Source: Desertivirga brevis (GTDB lineage: Bacteria > Bacteroidota > Bacteroidia > Sphingobacteriales > Sphingobacteriaceae). Taken from it: 64,000 bases of DNA. The position numbers and the translations under genes are program-made. The notes under the pieces were generated by a model. That model was not told where the DNA came from and did not search any database. It was given only the letters and a program-made list of their open reading frames with translations. The DNA is taken from positions 186,001 through 250,000 of the forward strand of contig NZ_JAFEWF010000003.1 of the NCBI RefSeq assembly GCF_017355835.1, given 5' to 3'. This document shows, piece after piece, positions 25,683 to 34,370 of the stretch (position 1 is the stretch's first letter; each line of letters opens with the position of its first letter).

Positions 25683-26586
25683 AAATGTCTTTTAATGCGT
25701 CTTCCAGCTTTTCAAAGGTAAATTTAAATCCTGTTTTTAGGATTCGTTCAGAACTGGTTTTAGTGCTGTTCAAAACGAGGGCGCACATTTCACCAAGAAT
25801 GATCCTAAGACCAAAAGAAGGTACATCAGGAAGGAACAGATTTTTATTCAGGACTTTTGCTATGGCTTTTGTGAATTCTTCATTGGTTCGGACATCGGGA
25901 CTTGCTGCATTGTATACACCATTAGTCTGATCGTTTTCAAGCACATTTACATAGAGGTCCACGATGTCATTAATATGGATCCAGGGCATCCATTGTTTGC
26001 CAGAACCAAGTGCTGCGCCCAGTCCTAATTTGATCGGTTTGTCCATTTGTTCAAGTGCTCCTCCTTTTTCAGCAAGCACAACACCGGTACGTAATTTAAC
26101 AATCCTCGGAACGAGATCTTTTATTTCATCCACCACTTCTTCCCATTCTACACAAGTGTGAGCAAGAAAGTCAAAACCATGAAAGCTATCTTCCGTTAAT
26201 AATTCATCTCCACGATTTCCATAAAACCCTACCCCAGATGCTGATATCACTGCCCTGACTAGGTGGTTTGGATTAGCTCGTAGAAGTTTATAAATGAGTC
26301 GAATAGACTCCGTGCGGCTTTCAACAATTTCTCTTTTTTGTCTGTTTGTCCAGGGGCGGGCTCCTATGCCTTCGCCGGCCAGATGAATAATGGAAGTAAC
26401 ACCCTGAATGCAAGCAGGGTCTATCAGGCCTTCCTTAATGTTCCATTGAAAGGTTTTAACCTCCCCAGTTTCATTTTTTATACTCCGGCTAAGGTGATGT
26501 ATAGTATAGCCCTTAGCGAGAAGCGCTTTTGTAAGAGGCTGACCAATTAAGCCACTTCCGCCGGTTAGGAGAACTGTTTTATTCAT
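25660..26586 (-). CDS. TIGR01777-family NAD(P)-dependent epimerase/oxidoreductase (YfcH-like)
   Basis: A 308-residue extended SDR protein. It starts with the Rossmann motif LTGGSGLIGQPLTKALL. ISASGVGFYGNRGDE carries the family Tyr, and the C-terminal DUF1731-like block has NSTKTSSERILKTGFKF and EKLEDALKDI. The cellular substrate of this family is not established. It is translationally coupled to the photolyase. It diverges from the ferredoxin gene across only 33 bp, so their promoters must overlap. Confidence 0.9.
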   Translation of the reverse strand: MNKTVLLTGGSGLIGQPLTKALLAKGYTIHHLSRSIKNETGEVKTFQWNIKEGLIDPACIQGVTSIIHLAGEGIGARPWTNRQKREIVESRTESIRLIYKLLRANPNHLVRAVISASGVGFYGNRGDELLTEDSFHGFDFLAHTCVEWEEVVDEIKDLVPRIVKLRTGVVLAEKGGALEQMDKPIKLGLGAALGSGKQWMPWIHINDIVDLYVNVLENDQTNGVYNAASPDVRTNEEFTKAIAKVLNKNLFLPDVPSFGLRIILGEMCALVLNSTKTSSERILKTGFKFTFEKLEDALKDIYARKTTG

Positions 26587-26607
26587 TATCTGTTCTTATA
26601 ATATTCT

Positions 26608-26615
26608 TACTTTTG
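26608..26615 (+). promoter_or_regulatory. -7 box 4 nt before the ferredoxin start codon
   Basis: TACTTTTG matches TAnnTTTG and is followed by only four bases (atat) before ATG at 26620. If used, transcription would start at or next to the start codon, giving a leaderless mRNA. No good -33 element is visible. Confidence 0.45.
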
Positions 26616-26619
26616 ATAT

Positions 26620-26961
26620 ATGTTGTATACGAAGCACATCTTTATTTGTACCAATCAGCGTCCGGAAGGCGCAAGAGTGAGTTGCGGTGAAAGTCACGGA
26701 CTAGCATTGGTTGCCGCCTTTAAGAAGCATATTAAAGATAAAAGTTTAAATGCGGAAATAAGAGCACAGAAAACAGGCTGTTTAGAAGCATGTGAAGCTG
26801 GACCAAGTATTGTCATATATCCTGAAGGTGTATTTTATGGTAATGTTCAAGTAACAGATGTGGAAGAGATTGTTTCAGAGCATTTGGAAAATAACAGAGT
26901 AGTAGAGCGCCTCTTAATGGATTACAACAAGCTCCCCTGGTACGCTAAGTTGAATAAATAA
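26620..26961 (+). CDS. Thioredoxin-like [2Fe-2S] ferredoxin
   Basis: A 113-residue cytoplasmic iron-sulfur protein. Cys10, Cys22, Cys54 and Cys58 form the C-x11-C...C-x3-C pattern of thioredoxin-like 2Fe-2S ferredoxins, and GPSIVIYPEGVFYGNV follows as in that family. It could shuttle electrons to a partner that the sequence does not reveal. It sits between two photolyase/cryptochrome genes and an SDR gene, which hints at a redox context but does not prove one. Confidence 0.88.
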   Translation: MLYTKHIFICTNQRPEGARVSCGESHGLALVAAFKKHIKDKSLNAEIRAQKTGCLEACEAGPSIVIYPEGVFYGNVQVTDVEEIVSEHLENNRVVERLLMDYNKLPWYAKLNK

Positions 26962-26963
26962 TA

Positions 26964-27023
26964 AGATTTACGATTTTAGATTTACGAATTACAATTCCTG
27001 CTTAAATCGTATTTCGTAAATCT
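26964..27023. repeat. Direct and inverted repeat between convergent genes
   Basis: AGATTTACGA occurs at 26964-26973 and 26978-26987, and its reverse complement TCGTAAATCT at 27014-27023. The copies can form alternative hairpins with flanking TAATA/TATTA pairing. It fills the gap between the ferredoxin gene (+) and the CBS gene (-) and could act as a bidirectional terminator or be a small repetitive element. Confidence 0.6.
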
Positions 27024-27044
27024 ATTATTAACCGGGGATCGCTT

Positions 27045-27473
27045 CTATCCATAAATATAAGTTTCCAGAAAATCTATCGTGGATTTCTGCGACTCAATGA
27101 CATTCTTGACAACGTCCCCGATGGAAATAATTCCCACCACTTCTCCGTTTTCCAAGACAGGAAGGTGACGAATGTGACTATCCGTCATTACTTTCATACA
27201 ATACTCTATAGTGTCTTTGAGGGTCACGCTTAAAATGCTTGAGGTCATTACTTCCTTAACCCTGGTTTCCTTTGAAGAGCGTTCTTTCAGTATAATTTTT
27301 CTTGCGTAGTCCCTTTCAGTAAAAATTCCATGTAAGATCTTCCCATCCATTACAAGTACAGAGCTGATGTTTTTCTGTTCCATCATTTCAAGGGCATTGA
27401 AGACATAAGTTTGGGGGGTAACGGAATAAATAGCGCTGGTTTTCCCTTCGAGGATTTGTTTTACTGTTTTCAT
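27045..27473 (-). CDS. CBS-domain protein
   Basis: A 142-residue cytoplasmic protein made of two CBS domains, roughly residues 1-65 and 75-140. Repeating signatures are visible: VFNALEMMEQKNISSVLVMDG (split as ALEMMEQKN and SSVLVMDG) with GIFTERDYARKI, and then CMKVMTDSHIRHLPVLENG (DSHIRHLPV) with GIISIGDVVKNVI. Stand-alone CBS pairs bind adenine nucleotides and regulate other proteins; the target here is unknown. It diverges from the cryptochrome-like gene with a ~280-bp gap that holds no recognised feature. Confidence 0.88.
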   Translation of the reverse strand: MKTVKQILEGKTSAIYSVTPQTYVFNALEMMEQKNISSVLVMDGKILHGIFTERDYARKIILKERSSKETRVKEVMTSSILSVTLKDTIEYCMKVMTDSHIRHLPVLENGEVVGIISIGDVVKNVIESQKSTIDFLETYIYG

Positions 27474-27752
27474 AATTAGTTAGTTAGATTTTTAAAGTTA
27501 ACATTTTTATCTCGTGATCTTTCTGTTTTAGGGAAAGTTTTTTCTACAACTTAACAGTGCTTTGATTCATATTTTTGGTTTGTAAAGAAGCTGAGGTATT
27601 ACTGTTTTTAGCTAAGGTATTTCAGAAATCGCCACCGAAGCCACGTGATTTTTTGAATGTCTCTTGCATGTAATTATTGGTTGATCCAGGTGTTTCTACT
27701 AATGTTATATAGAAGAAAAATGAGTATTTTGCAAGATTTATAAACAGGTTTT

Positions 27753-29027
27753 ATGAGTGGGAAAACCATATTAGTTTGGTTTAGGAATGATTTAAGGATT
27801 CACGATAATGAAATTCTTCTTGAAGCTGTTAAACGGTCTGAACAAATTGTACCCGTTTACTGCTTTGATCCACGCTACTTTGAACTCTCCAGATATGGCA
27901 CCAGGAAGACTGGTGCTTTAAGAGCAAAGTTCTTATTGGAAAGTGTAAATAGTTTGCGGGAGTCATTGAAGCAATTAGGCGGTGAATTAGTCGTCAAAAC
28001 CGGAAAACCAGAAGAAATCCTCCCTGAGATTTGCAACACTTATGATGTTTCTGAAGTATATCACCATCGTGAAGTTGCTGCCATGGAAACAGACATTTCA
28101 GCGATAGTTGAGGAAGCCCTGTGGAAGAAAAGAATTAACTTGAAGCACTTTATCGGTCACACCTTATACCATAAAGAAGACCTGCCTTTTCCGATCAAGA
28201 ATATTCCTAACGATTTTGTTACTTTCAGAAAAAAGATTGAGCGCGACGCGACGGTAAAACCTTGCTTTGATACACCTAACGTTATCAGGGTACCTCAGAA
28301 TTTAGAAAAGGGCGATTTGCCAACTCTTAACGAGCTTAATGTAGATCCGGGAGAGCTGGAAAACCGGGAGATCAATTTCACAGGTGGGGAGCAGGAAGGT
28401 TTGCAAAGGTTGAACGAATTAGTTTTCAGTGACGAGCCAAAGGGGAAGGCTGCCAAGAGTGGAGTATTTTCGTCTAAGTTGGCACCATGGCTTTCTCTAG
28501 GTTGTTTATCGTCCCGCGAGGTCTACTGGGCAGTTAAGAAACATAAGGTTAAAGTGGGAGGGAGCGATTCTGCATCAAGAATTATCACCGAGATGCAATG
28601 GAGAGATTTTTTTCGTTTCATGCTGAAGAAGTATGGTAACACTTCGCTTAACGAAATTGAACCAGAAAGAGATCTTTCTGCTGCCGAGAGAAAGGCGTTT
28701 TTAAAGTGGCAGAAAGGCGAAACAGGTGTAGCCTTAGTAGATGCTTGCATGAAGGAGTTGAATACTTCAGGCTACCTCAGCGATAAAGTAAAACAATATG
28801 TTTCCTCTTTTCTTTATAAAGAGCTTGGTGTAACCTGGAGAGCAGGAGCCGCTTATTTCGAAGAAAAATCAGTCGATTATTCACCTGCCAGTGATTGGGG
28901 GAATTGGGCTTACCTTATTGGTGGGGAAATTATGTCTTCAAACCGTCCATTAACAGCCAAATCTGAAGAGATTACAGAAGATTTAAGTATTAGGAGATGG
29001 TTTTTGGAGCAAAGTGCTTTAAATTGA
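27753..29027 (+). CDS. Divergent cryptochrome/photolyase family protein (DASH-like N-terminus)
   Basis: A 424-residue flavoprotein. The N-terminal domain (LVWFRNDLRIHDNEIL, then VYCFDPRYF) and SSKLAPWLSLGCLSSREVYW are most like cryptochrome-DASH. The FAD domain departs from the norm: the usual N-R-x-R block reads SDKVKQ (Asp344, Lys345, Lys347), the second FAD-site Asp is Ser377, and the residue opposite flavin N5 is Asp381 (in SDWGNW) instead of Asn. The NDPR-type segment after it is replaced. It is therefore probably not a standard photolyase and could be a light sensor. See findings. Confidence 0.85.
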   Translation: MSGKTILVWFRNDLRIHDNEILLEAVKRSEQIVPVYCFDPRYFELSRYGTRKTGALRAKFLLESVNSLRESLKQLGGELVVKTGKPEEILPEICNTYDVSEVYHHREVAAMETDISAIVEEALWKKRINLKHFIGHTLYHKEDLPFPIKNIPNDFVTFRKKIERDATVKPCFDTPNVIRVPQNLEKGDLPTLNELNVDPGELENREINFTGGEQEGLQRLNELVFSDEPKGKAAKSGVFSSKLAPWLSLGCLSSREVYWAVKKHKVKVGGSDSASRIITEMQWRDFFRFMLKKYGNTSLNEIEPERDLSAAERKAFLKWQKGETGVALVDACMKELNTSGYLSDKVKQYVSSFLYKELGVTWRAGAAYFEEKSVDYSPASDWGNWAYLIGGEIMSSNRPLTAKSEEITEDLSIRRWFLEQSALN

Positions 29028-29101
29028 TGTAAAAAGCATGTTGTAAATCATGTGAAATTCAATTAAAATAAAATAAGTGGCTTATTATAAGGTTAAACTT
29101 T

Positions 29102-29109
29102 TATTTTTG
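29102..29109 (+). promoter_or_regulatory. -7 box of the sucAB operon
   Basis: TATTTTTG matches TAnnTTTG and lies 25 bp before the sucA start. I see no clear -33 TTG at the expected distance. Confidence 0.4.
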
Positions 29110-29134
29110 CCGCTACCTTTAGAATAATAAATAC

Positions 29135-31930
29135 ATGGATAGTTTGTCTTATCTTAGTAATGCAGATTCTGCTTATATAGATTCTCTTTACCAGTCGTAC
29201 AAAGAAGATCCCGAATCGGTGGATTTTGGTTGGAGAAAATTTTTCGAAGGCTTTGATTTTGGGCAGGGAGCAGGTGGTCAGACTGTTTCTGTTAGCGAAA
29301 ATCCAGAGCAATTATTAAAAGAAATCAAGGTTTTAAATATGATTAATGGCTATCGCGACAGAGGCCATTTGTTTACCAAAACAAATCCTGTTCGCGAGCG
29401 CCGCAAGTATTATCCAGGTAAAGAGCTTGAGACATTTGGTCTAGGCAATGGAGATTTAGAAACAGTATTTAATGCAGGTGTAGAGGTTGGTTTAGGCCCA
29501 GCAAAATTAAAAGATATCTTAGCACTTCTAGAGGAAACATATTGTCAGTCCATTGGTGCTGAATTTACCTATATCCGAAATCCAGAAAAAGTTAAATGGT
29601 TTCAAGAGCGTTTAGAGAGAGAGAGGACTAAACCTAGCTTTTCAATCGATACAAAAAAACGCATCCTTAAGAAATTAAATCAGGCTGTTGTTTTTGAAAA
29701 CTTCCTTGGTACTAAATTCTTAGGTCAAAAGCGTTTCTCTCTTGAAGGGGCAGAAGGTGTGATCCCTGCACTTGATTCGGTTATTGAAAAAGGTGCAGAA
29801 TCAGGAATTGAGGAATTTGTAATTGGGATGGCCCATAGAGGTCGTTTGAACGTTTTGGCAAATATCATGGGTAAAACCTATAAAGATATTTTCGCTGAGT
29901 TTGAAGGTAAAGGTTATGATGAGTCTAAGCCTTTTGATGGTGACGTTAAATATCACTTAGGTTTCTCTACAGATGTAACTACAGAAACTGGTAAGAAGGT
30001 TCACTTAAGCCTTTGTCCTAACCCATCTCACCTTGAAACAGTAGATCCTATCGTTGAAGGTATCTGCCGTTCAAAGATTGATTTCAAGTACCAGGGAGAT
30101 AACTCCAGACTTGCACCAATTTTGATCCATGGGGATGCTTCTGTTGCGGGACAAGGTGTTGTATATGAAGTATTGCAAATGGCGAAACTTGATGGTTACA
30201 AAACAGGTGGTACAATTCACTTAGTTATCAATAACCAGGTTGGCTTCACTACCAACTATAAAGACGCCCGTTCGTCAACCTACTGTACAGATATTGCTAA
30301 AGTAACTTTATCACCAGTGTTCCACGTGAACGGTGATGATGTTGAGGCTTTAGTTTATGCAGTGAATATGGCAGTTGAGTATCGTCAACGCTACCATAAT
30401 GACGTGTTCATTGATGTTCTTTGTTACCGTCGTTACGGACACAACGAGTCTGACGAGCCGAAGTTCACTCAACCCCTGCTATATAAAGCAATTGAGTCTC
30501 ACCCGAATCCACGTGAGATCTATAACAAGAAATTGATGGAGCAGGGAAGCGTTGACGCTAACCTGGCTGTGGAGATGGAAAAAAGCTTCCGTGCATTATT
30601 GCAGGAGCGCTTAAACGAGTCAAAAGAAAGTAATGAGTATTCTCCAAATCCGATGTTCTCAGGAGCATGGGCCGGTTTACGTCCAGGAACGGCTGAGGAT
30701 TTTGAAGTAAAATCTCAGACTGCAGTTTCAGAAGAAGAATTACTTAAAGTTGCCAACACCCTAACTCAACTTCCAGAAGGAAAGAAATTCTTCAAGAAGA
30801 TCGAGAAATTGTTTGAAGACCGTAAGAAAATGGTTGAGAACAGGAAGTTCGATTGGGCAATGGGTGAGTTAATGGCTTACGGAACACTGCTTAGTGAAGG
30901 TCACCGCGTACGTTTAAGCGGACAAGATGTTGAGCGCGGAACGTTCTCACATCGCCATGCCGTTGTGAAAATGGAGGATTCTGAAGAAGAGTTTATCCCA
31001 TTGGCACAAATTAAGAAGGGTGATGCACAAGCAAAGTTTGATATATACAACTCTCACTTATCCGAGTACGGTGTATTAGGTTTCGAATATGGTTATGCTT
31101 TGGCAAACCCTCAGTCGCTTACTATTTGGGAAGCTCAATTTGGTGACTTCTTCAATGGCGCTCAAATTATTGTGGACCAGTACCTAGTAAGTGCTGAAAC
31201 TAAATGGCAGCGTTCAAATGGTTTAGTAATGTTACTTCCTCACGGTTATGAGGGGCAAGGACCTGAGCACTCTTCGGGCCGCCCGGAGCGTTTCCTTGAA
31301 CTGTGTGCGAATTTCAATATTCAGGTTGCTAATATTACTACTCCTGGAAACTATTTCCACTTGTTGCGTCGTCAGTTGAAGCGGGATTTCCGTAAACCTC
31401 TTGTGGTATTTACGCCTAAGAGCTTATTGCGCCATCCACTTTGCGTAAGTACTATTGATGAATTCACTCAAGGTGCATTCCAAGAAGTAATTGATGATAC
31501 CTATGCAACAGCAGAGGACGTAAAACGAGTTTTATTCTGTACTGGTAAAATTTACTACGATCTACTTGAAAAACAACAAGCTGATCAACGGAAAGACGTT
31601 GCAATTGTTCGCGTTGAACAATTATACCCAACTCCTATCACTCAGCTTCGTGAATTGAAAAATAAATATGTTAACGCTGAATTTTTCTGGGTACAGGAAG
31701 AGCCTGAGAATATGGGAGCATGGCCGTACATTTGTCGTAAGTTCAGAAAATCAGAACTCAACCTTGAAGTAATTTCAAGAAAAGAGGCGAGCAGTACTGC
31801 AACTGGTTATGCTAAACAGCATATCTCTCAGCAACTGTACATTGTTGGAAAAGCATTCGAGGATGTTGCAGGAAAAGAGGTTAAAAAAGCTGTTGTTAAC
31901 ACAACAAAGAAAGTAGTAAACGTAGATTAA
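29135..31930 (+). CDS. sucA: 2-oxoglutarate dehydrogenase E1 component
   Basis: A 931-residue thiamine-diphosphate enzyme of the TCA cycle that decarboxylates 2-oxoglutarate and passes succinyl groups to E2. The N-terminus (LSYLSNADSAYIDSLYQSY) is the E2-binding segment. The core has GMAHRGRLNVL, HGDASVAGQGVVYE, INNQVGFTTN and CYRRYGHNESDEP. The C-terminal half has WEAQFGDFFNGAQ and LLPHGYEGQGPEHSS. Length is normal. sucB begins 25 bp downstream. The E3 gene is not in the window. Confidence 0.98.
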   Translation: MDSLSYLSNADSAYIDSLYQSYKEDPESVDFGWRKFFEGFDFGQGAGGQTVSVSENPEQLLKEIKVLNMINGYRDRGHLFTKTNPVRERRKYYPGKELETFGLGNGDLETVFNAGVEVGLGPAKLKDILALLEETYCQSIGAEFTYIRNPEKVKWFQERLERERTKPSFSIDTKKRILKKLNQAVVFENFLGTKFLGQKRFSLEGAEGVIPALDSVIEKGAESGIEEFVIGMAHRGRLNVLANIMGKTYKDIFAEFEGKGYDESKPFDGDVKYHLGFSTDVTTETGKKVHLSLCPNPSHLETVDPIVEGICRSKIDFKYQGDNSRLAPILIHGDASVAGQGVVYEVLQMAKLDGYKTGGTIHLVINNQVGFTTNYKDARSSTYCTDIAKVTLSPVFHVNGDDVEALVYAVNMAVEYRQRYHNDVFIDVLCYRRYGHNESDEPKFTQPLLYKAIESHPNPREIYNKKLMEQGSVDANLAVEMEKSFRALLQERLNESKESNEYSPNPMFSGAWAGLRPGTAEDFEVKSQTAVSEEELLKVANTLTQLPEGKKFFKKIEKLFEDRKKMVENRKFDWAMGELMAYGTLLSEGHRVRLSGQDVERGTFSHRHAVVKMEDSEEEFIPLAQIKKGDAQAKFDIYNSHLSEYGVLGFEYGYALANPQSLTIWEAQFGDFFNGAQIIVDQYLVSAETKWQRSNGLVMLLPHGYEGQGPEHSSGRPERFLELCANFNIQVANITTPGNYFHLLRRQLKRDFRKPLVVFTPKSLLRHPLCVSTIDEFTQGAFQEVIDDTYATAEDVKRVLFCTGKIYYDLLEKQQADQRKDVAIVRVEQLYPTPITQLRELKNKYVNAEFFWVQEEPENMGAWPYICRKFRKSELNLEVISRKEASSTATGYAKQHISQQLYIVGKAFEDVAGKEVKKAVVNTTKKVVNVD

Positions 31931-31955
31931 CAGAATTTAAAGAACATAAAAAACT

Positions 31956-33482
31956 ATGAGTTTAGAGATCAAAGTTCCGCCGGTAGGCGAATCAATTTCA
32001 GAAGTAACATTATCCCGTTGGATTAAGAAGGATGGTGACCAGGTTGAAATGGATGAAGTTATCGCTGAACTTGAATCTGATAAGGCCACTTTTGAGTTAA
32101 CAGCTGAAAAGGCAGGAACTTTAAAAACGATTGCTGCTGAAGGCGATACTTTAGCAATAGGTGCCATTGTAGCATCAGTAGAAGATAGTGGTTCTGCTAC
32201 TGCTGCCGCTCCTTCTTTATCTGAAGAAGTTGTAGGTGGGCAGGAACCAGTAGCCCTTGAAAGCAGAGTTGTTGAGGTAAAAGTTCCACCAGTAGGTGAA
32301 TCAATTACAGAAGTAACACTTTCCAGATGGCTGAAAGCAGAAGGTGAAGTTGTTGCAATGGATGAGCAAATTGCCGAGCTAGAGTCTGATAAGGCGACGT
32401 TTGAATTAACTGCTGAAGTGGCAGGTACGTTGAAATATGTTGCAAAAGAAGGTGATACTTTAGAGATCGGCGCAATTGTTTGTCAGATCGCTTCTGGTGC
32501 GTCTGCTCCGGCTGCTAAACCAGCAGCTTCAGCTCCTGAGTCAAACCCTTCAACTGCTGCAGCATCTGCAAGTTCTTACGCTGCAGGAACTCCGTCTCCT
32601 TCAGCTGCAAAAATTTTAGCTGAGAAAGGTGTTGATGCAGCTTCTGTTAGTGGAACAGGTGTTGGTGGTCGTATCACTAAGGAAGATGCAGTAAATGCCC
32701 AAGCTCCTAAACCTCAATCAGCGGCTGCTCCGGCTCCTAAAGCTGCTGCCGCACCTGCTGCTCCGGCAAGCTTTGGCGGTGCAAGGAATGAGCGTCCTGA
32801 GAAGATGTCGAACTTACGCAAGACTATTGCAAAACGTCTTGTTGCAGTTAAAAATGAAACGGCTATGCTTACCACTTTCAATGAAGTGGATATGAAGCCT
32901 ATCATGGATATACGGGCTAAATACAAGGATAAGTTTAAAGAAACCCATGGGGTTGGTTTAGGCTTTATGTCTTTCTTTACAAAGGCAGTTTGTGAGGCTT
33001 TAAAAGAGTTTCCTGCTGTTAACGCACGTATAGACGGGGATTCAATTATCTATAGCGATTTCGTTGATGTTTCAATCGCTGTTTCAGCCCCTAAAGGTTT
33101 GGTTGTTCCGGTTATTCGTAATGCAGAGCAATTATCTTTAGCAGGAATTGAGAAAGCCGTTGTTGCACTTGCAGGTAAAGCTCGTGATAATAAATTGACC
33201 ATTGAAGAGATGACTGGCGGTACGTTTACTATTACAAATGGTGGCGTATTCGGGTCGATGTTGTCTACTCCAATTATTAATGCTCCACAATCTGCAATAT
33301 TAGGTATGCATAATATTGTTGAGCGTCCAGTAGCAATTGGCGGACAGGTGGTAATTCGTCCAATCATGTACGTTGCTCTTTCTTATGATCACCGTATCAT
33401 TGATGGCCGCGAATCTGTAGGATTCCTTGTAAAAGTGAAACAACTTCTTGAAGACCCAACAAGATTATTGTTAGGAGTTTAA
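31956..33482 (+). CDS. sucB: Dihydrolipoamide succinyltransferase (E2) with two lipoyl domains
   Basis: A 508-residue E2 protein. Two lipoyl domains, residues ~1-77 and ~105-182, have nearly the same sequence, with lipoyl lysines Lys43 and Lys146 in ESDKATFEL. An Ala/Pro linker leads to the E1/E3-binding domain (~215-250, [14 protein letters not shown]) and a second Ala/Pro linker to the catalytic domain (~285-508), with [12 protein letters not shown]. SucB usually has one lipoyl domain and ~400 residues, so this is an internal duplication. A strong terminator follows. Confidence 0.96.
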   Translation: MSLEIKVPPVGESISEVTLSRWIKKDGDQVEMDEVIAELESDKATFELTAEKAGTLKTIAAEGDTLAIGAIVASVEDSGSATAAAPSLSEEVVGGQEPVALESRVVEVKVPPVGESITEVTLSRWLKAEGEVVAMDEQIAELESDKATFELTAEVAGTLKYVAKEGDTLEIGAIVCQIASGASAPAAKPAASAPESNPSTAAASASSYAAGTPSPSAAKILAEKGVDAASVSGTGVGGRITKEDAVNAQAPKPQSAAAPAPKAAAAPAAPASFGGARNERPEKMSNLRKTIAKRLVAVKNETAMLTTFNEVDMKPIMDIRAKYKDKFKETHGVGLGFMSFFTKAVCEALKEFPAVNARIDGDSIIYSDFVDVSIAVSAPKGLVVPVIRNAEQLSLAGIEKAVVALAGKARDNKLTIEEMTGGTFTITNGGVFGSMLSTPIINAPQSAILGMHNIVERPVAIGGQVVIRPIMYVALSYDHRIIDGRESVGFLVKVKQLLEDPTRLLLGV

Positions 33483-33499
33483 GAATGTGTAACTAATAC

Positions 33500-33536
33500 A
33501 AAAGTCCCGCTGTTCTGCAGCGGGACTTTTTTTATT
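33500..33536 (+). terminator. Rho-independent terminator after sucB
   Basis: AAAAGTCCCGCTG (33500-33512) pairs perfectly with CAGCGGGACTTTT (33518-33530) across a TTCTG loop, followed by a T-run. It ends the sucAB transcript. Confidence 0.92.
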
Positions 33537-33578
33537 TTATCTAATACTAAAGCTTGTCTTGTTTGAATATTACGAAAA

Positions 33579-34154
33579 TCAGAGGCTTGAGGAAGTTTTG
33601 TTTTGAAGTTTAGAACTTGTTAAGTTCTGCTTTTCCAGCTCTTCTTTAAGTTTATTTAAACCTCTCTGGTAATCCTCTCCAACCATAGAATCGTAAAAAA
33701 GGCTTTTCCATCTATCCAAGGTAGTTTTGTTTTCTCCACAAAAGGCCCAGGTTACAATAATTCCTTTATATGTTTTCGTGAAATACATATAGTTAAGGTA
33801 CGATCCCTCGAAAGGACTTTTGTACGTTAATTTCTGATAAATAGCCTTGTAGCGCTCATTGCCCATAAATTCGAATTTTCCGCTACCAACTTCTTTTCCA
33901 TGCCAGGAAAACGAATAACCTGCAGTACCAGGGCTTCCACTAATCTGGTATTTGGCTTTCGGTTCTTTCTCGTAAAACGGACTCCAGCTATTGAAATGCT
34001 TATAGTTGGAGGCATAATCAAAAGCAGCAGTGTCTGAAGCTTCAATAAAAACACTTCGCTGAATAAAGAAGTTTTTGGCAATAAAAAAGCTGCCAGTAAA
34101 AAAAGCAGTAATGACCAGAATGCCTCCGGCCAAAACCAGTTTGAAATATTTCAT
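33579..34154 (-). CDS. SRPBCC (START-like) family protein, membrane-anchored
   Basis: A 191-residue protein with an N-terminal membrane anchor or uncleaved signal (residues 4-26, LVLAGGILVITAFFTGSFF). It is followed by a polyketide-cyclase/dehydrase-like SRPBCC domain: RSVFIEASDTAAFDYASNYKHF, WSPFYEKEP and the GSGKFEF turn. Such domains bind hydrophobic ligands; none is indicated here. It stands alone, convergent with sucB, and its C-terminal tail is Lys/Ser-rich. Confidence 0.78.
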   Translation of the reverse strand: MKYFKLVLAGGILVITAFFTGSFFIAKNFFIQRSVFIEASDTAAFDYASNYKHFNSWSPFYEKEPKAKYQISGSPGTAGYSFSWHGKEVGSGKFEFMGNERYKAIYQKLTYKSPFEGSYLNYMYFTKTYKGIIVTWAFCGENKTTLDRWKSLFYDSMVGEDYQRGLNKLKEELEKQNLTSSKLQNKTSSSL

Positions 34155-34317
34155 CTTTAAGATAAGGGATCGTTGATGGAGGTTTATACGAAAGTTAAGG
34201 AAATTGTTTACAAGTATTTGATAATAGTTTTTGAAGTTAAGAAGCAGAAAACGAAAGGCAAGTTTTTATAGAAACTCAGTTTTCCTAAACAATGACAGAA
34301 AATCTAGTTTTTTAAGC

Positions 34318-34325
34318 TATGTTTG
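34318..34325 (+). promoter_or_regulatory. -7 box before the polyprenyl synthetase gene
   Basis: TATGTTTG matches TAnnTTTG, 45 bp before the start codon. No -33 element is evident. Confidence 0.4.
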
Positions 34326-34370
34326 CGCTGTGAGTGAATTAAAATAGCTCAATCTACAATTTAAGCTTCA

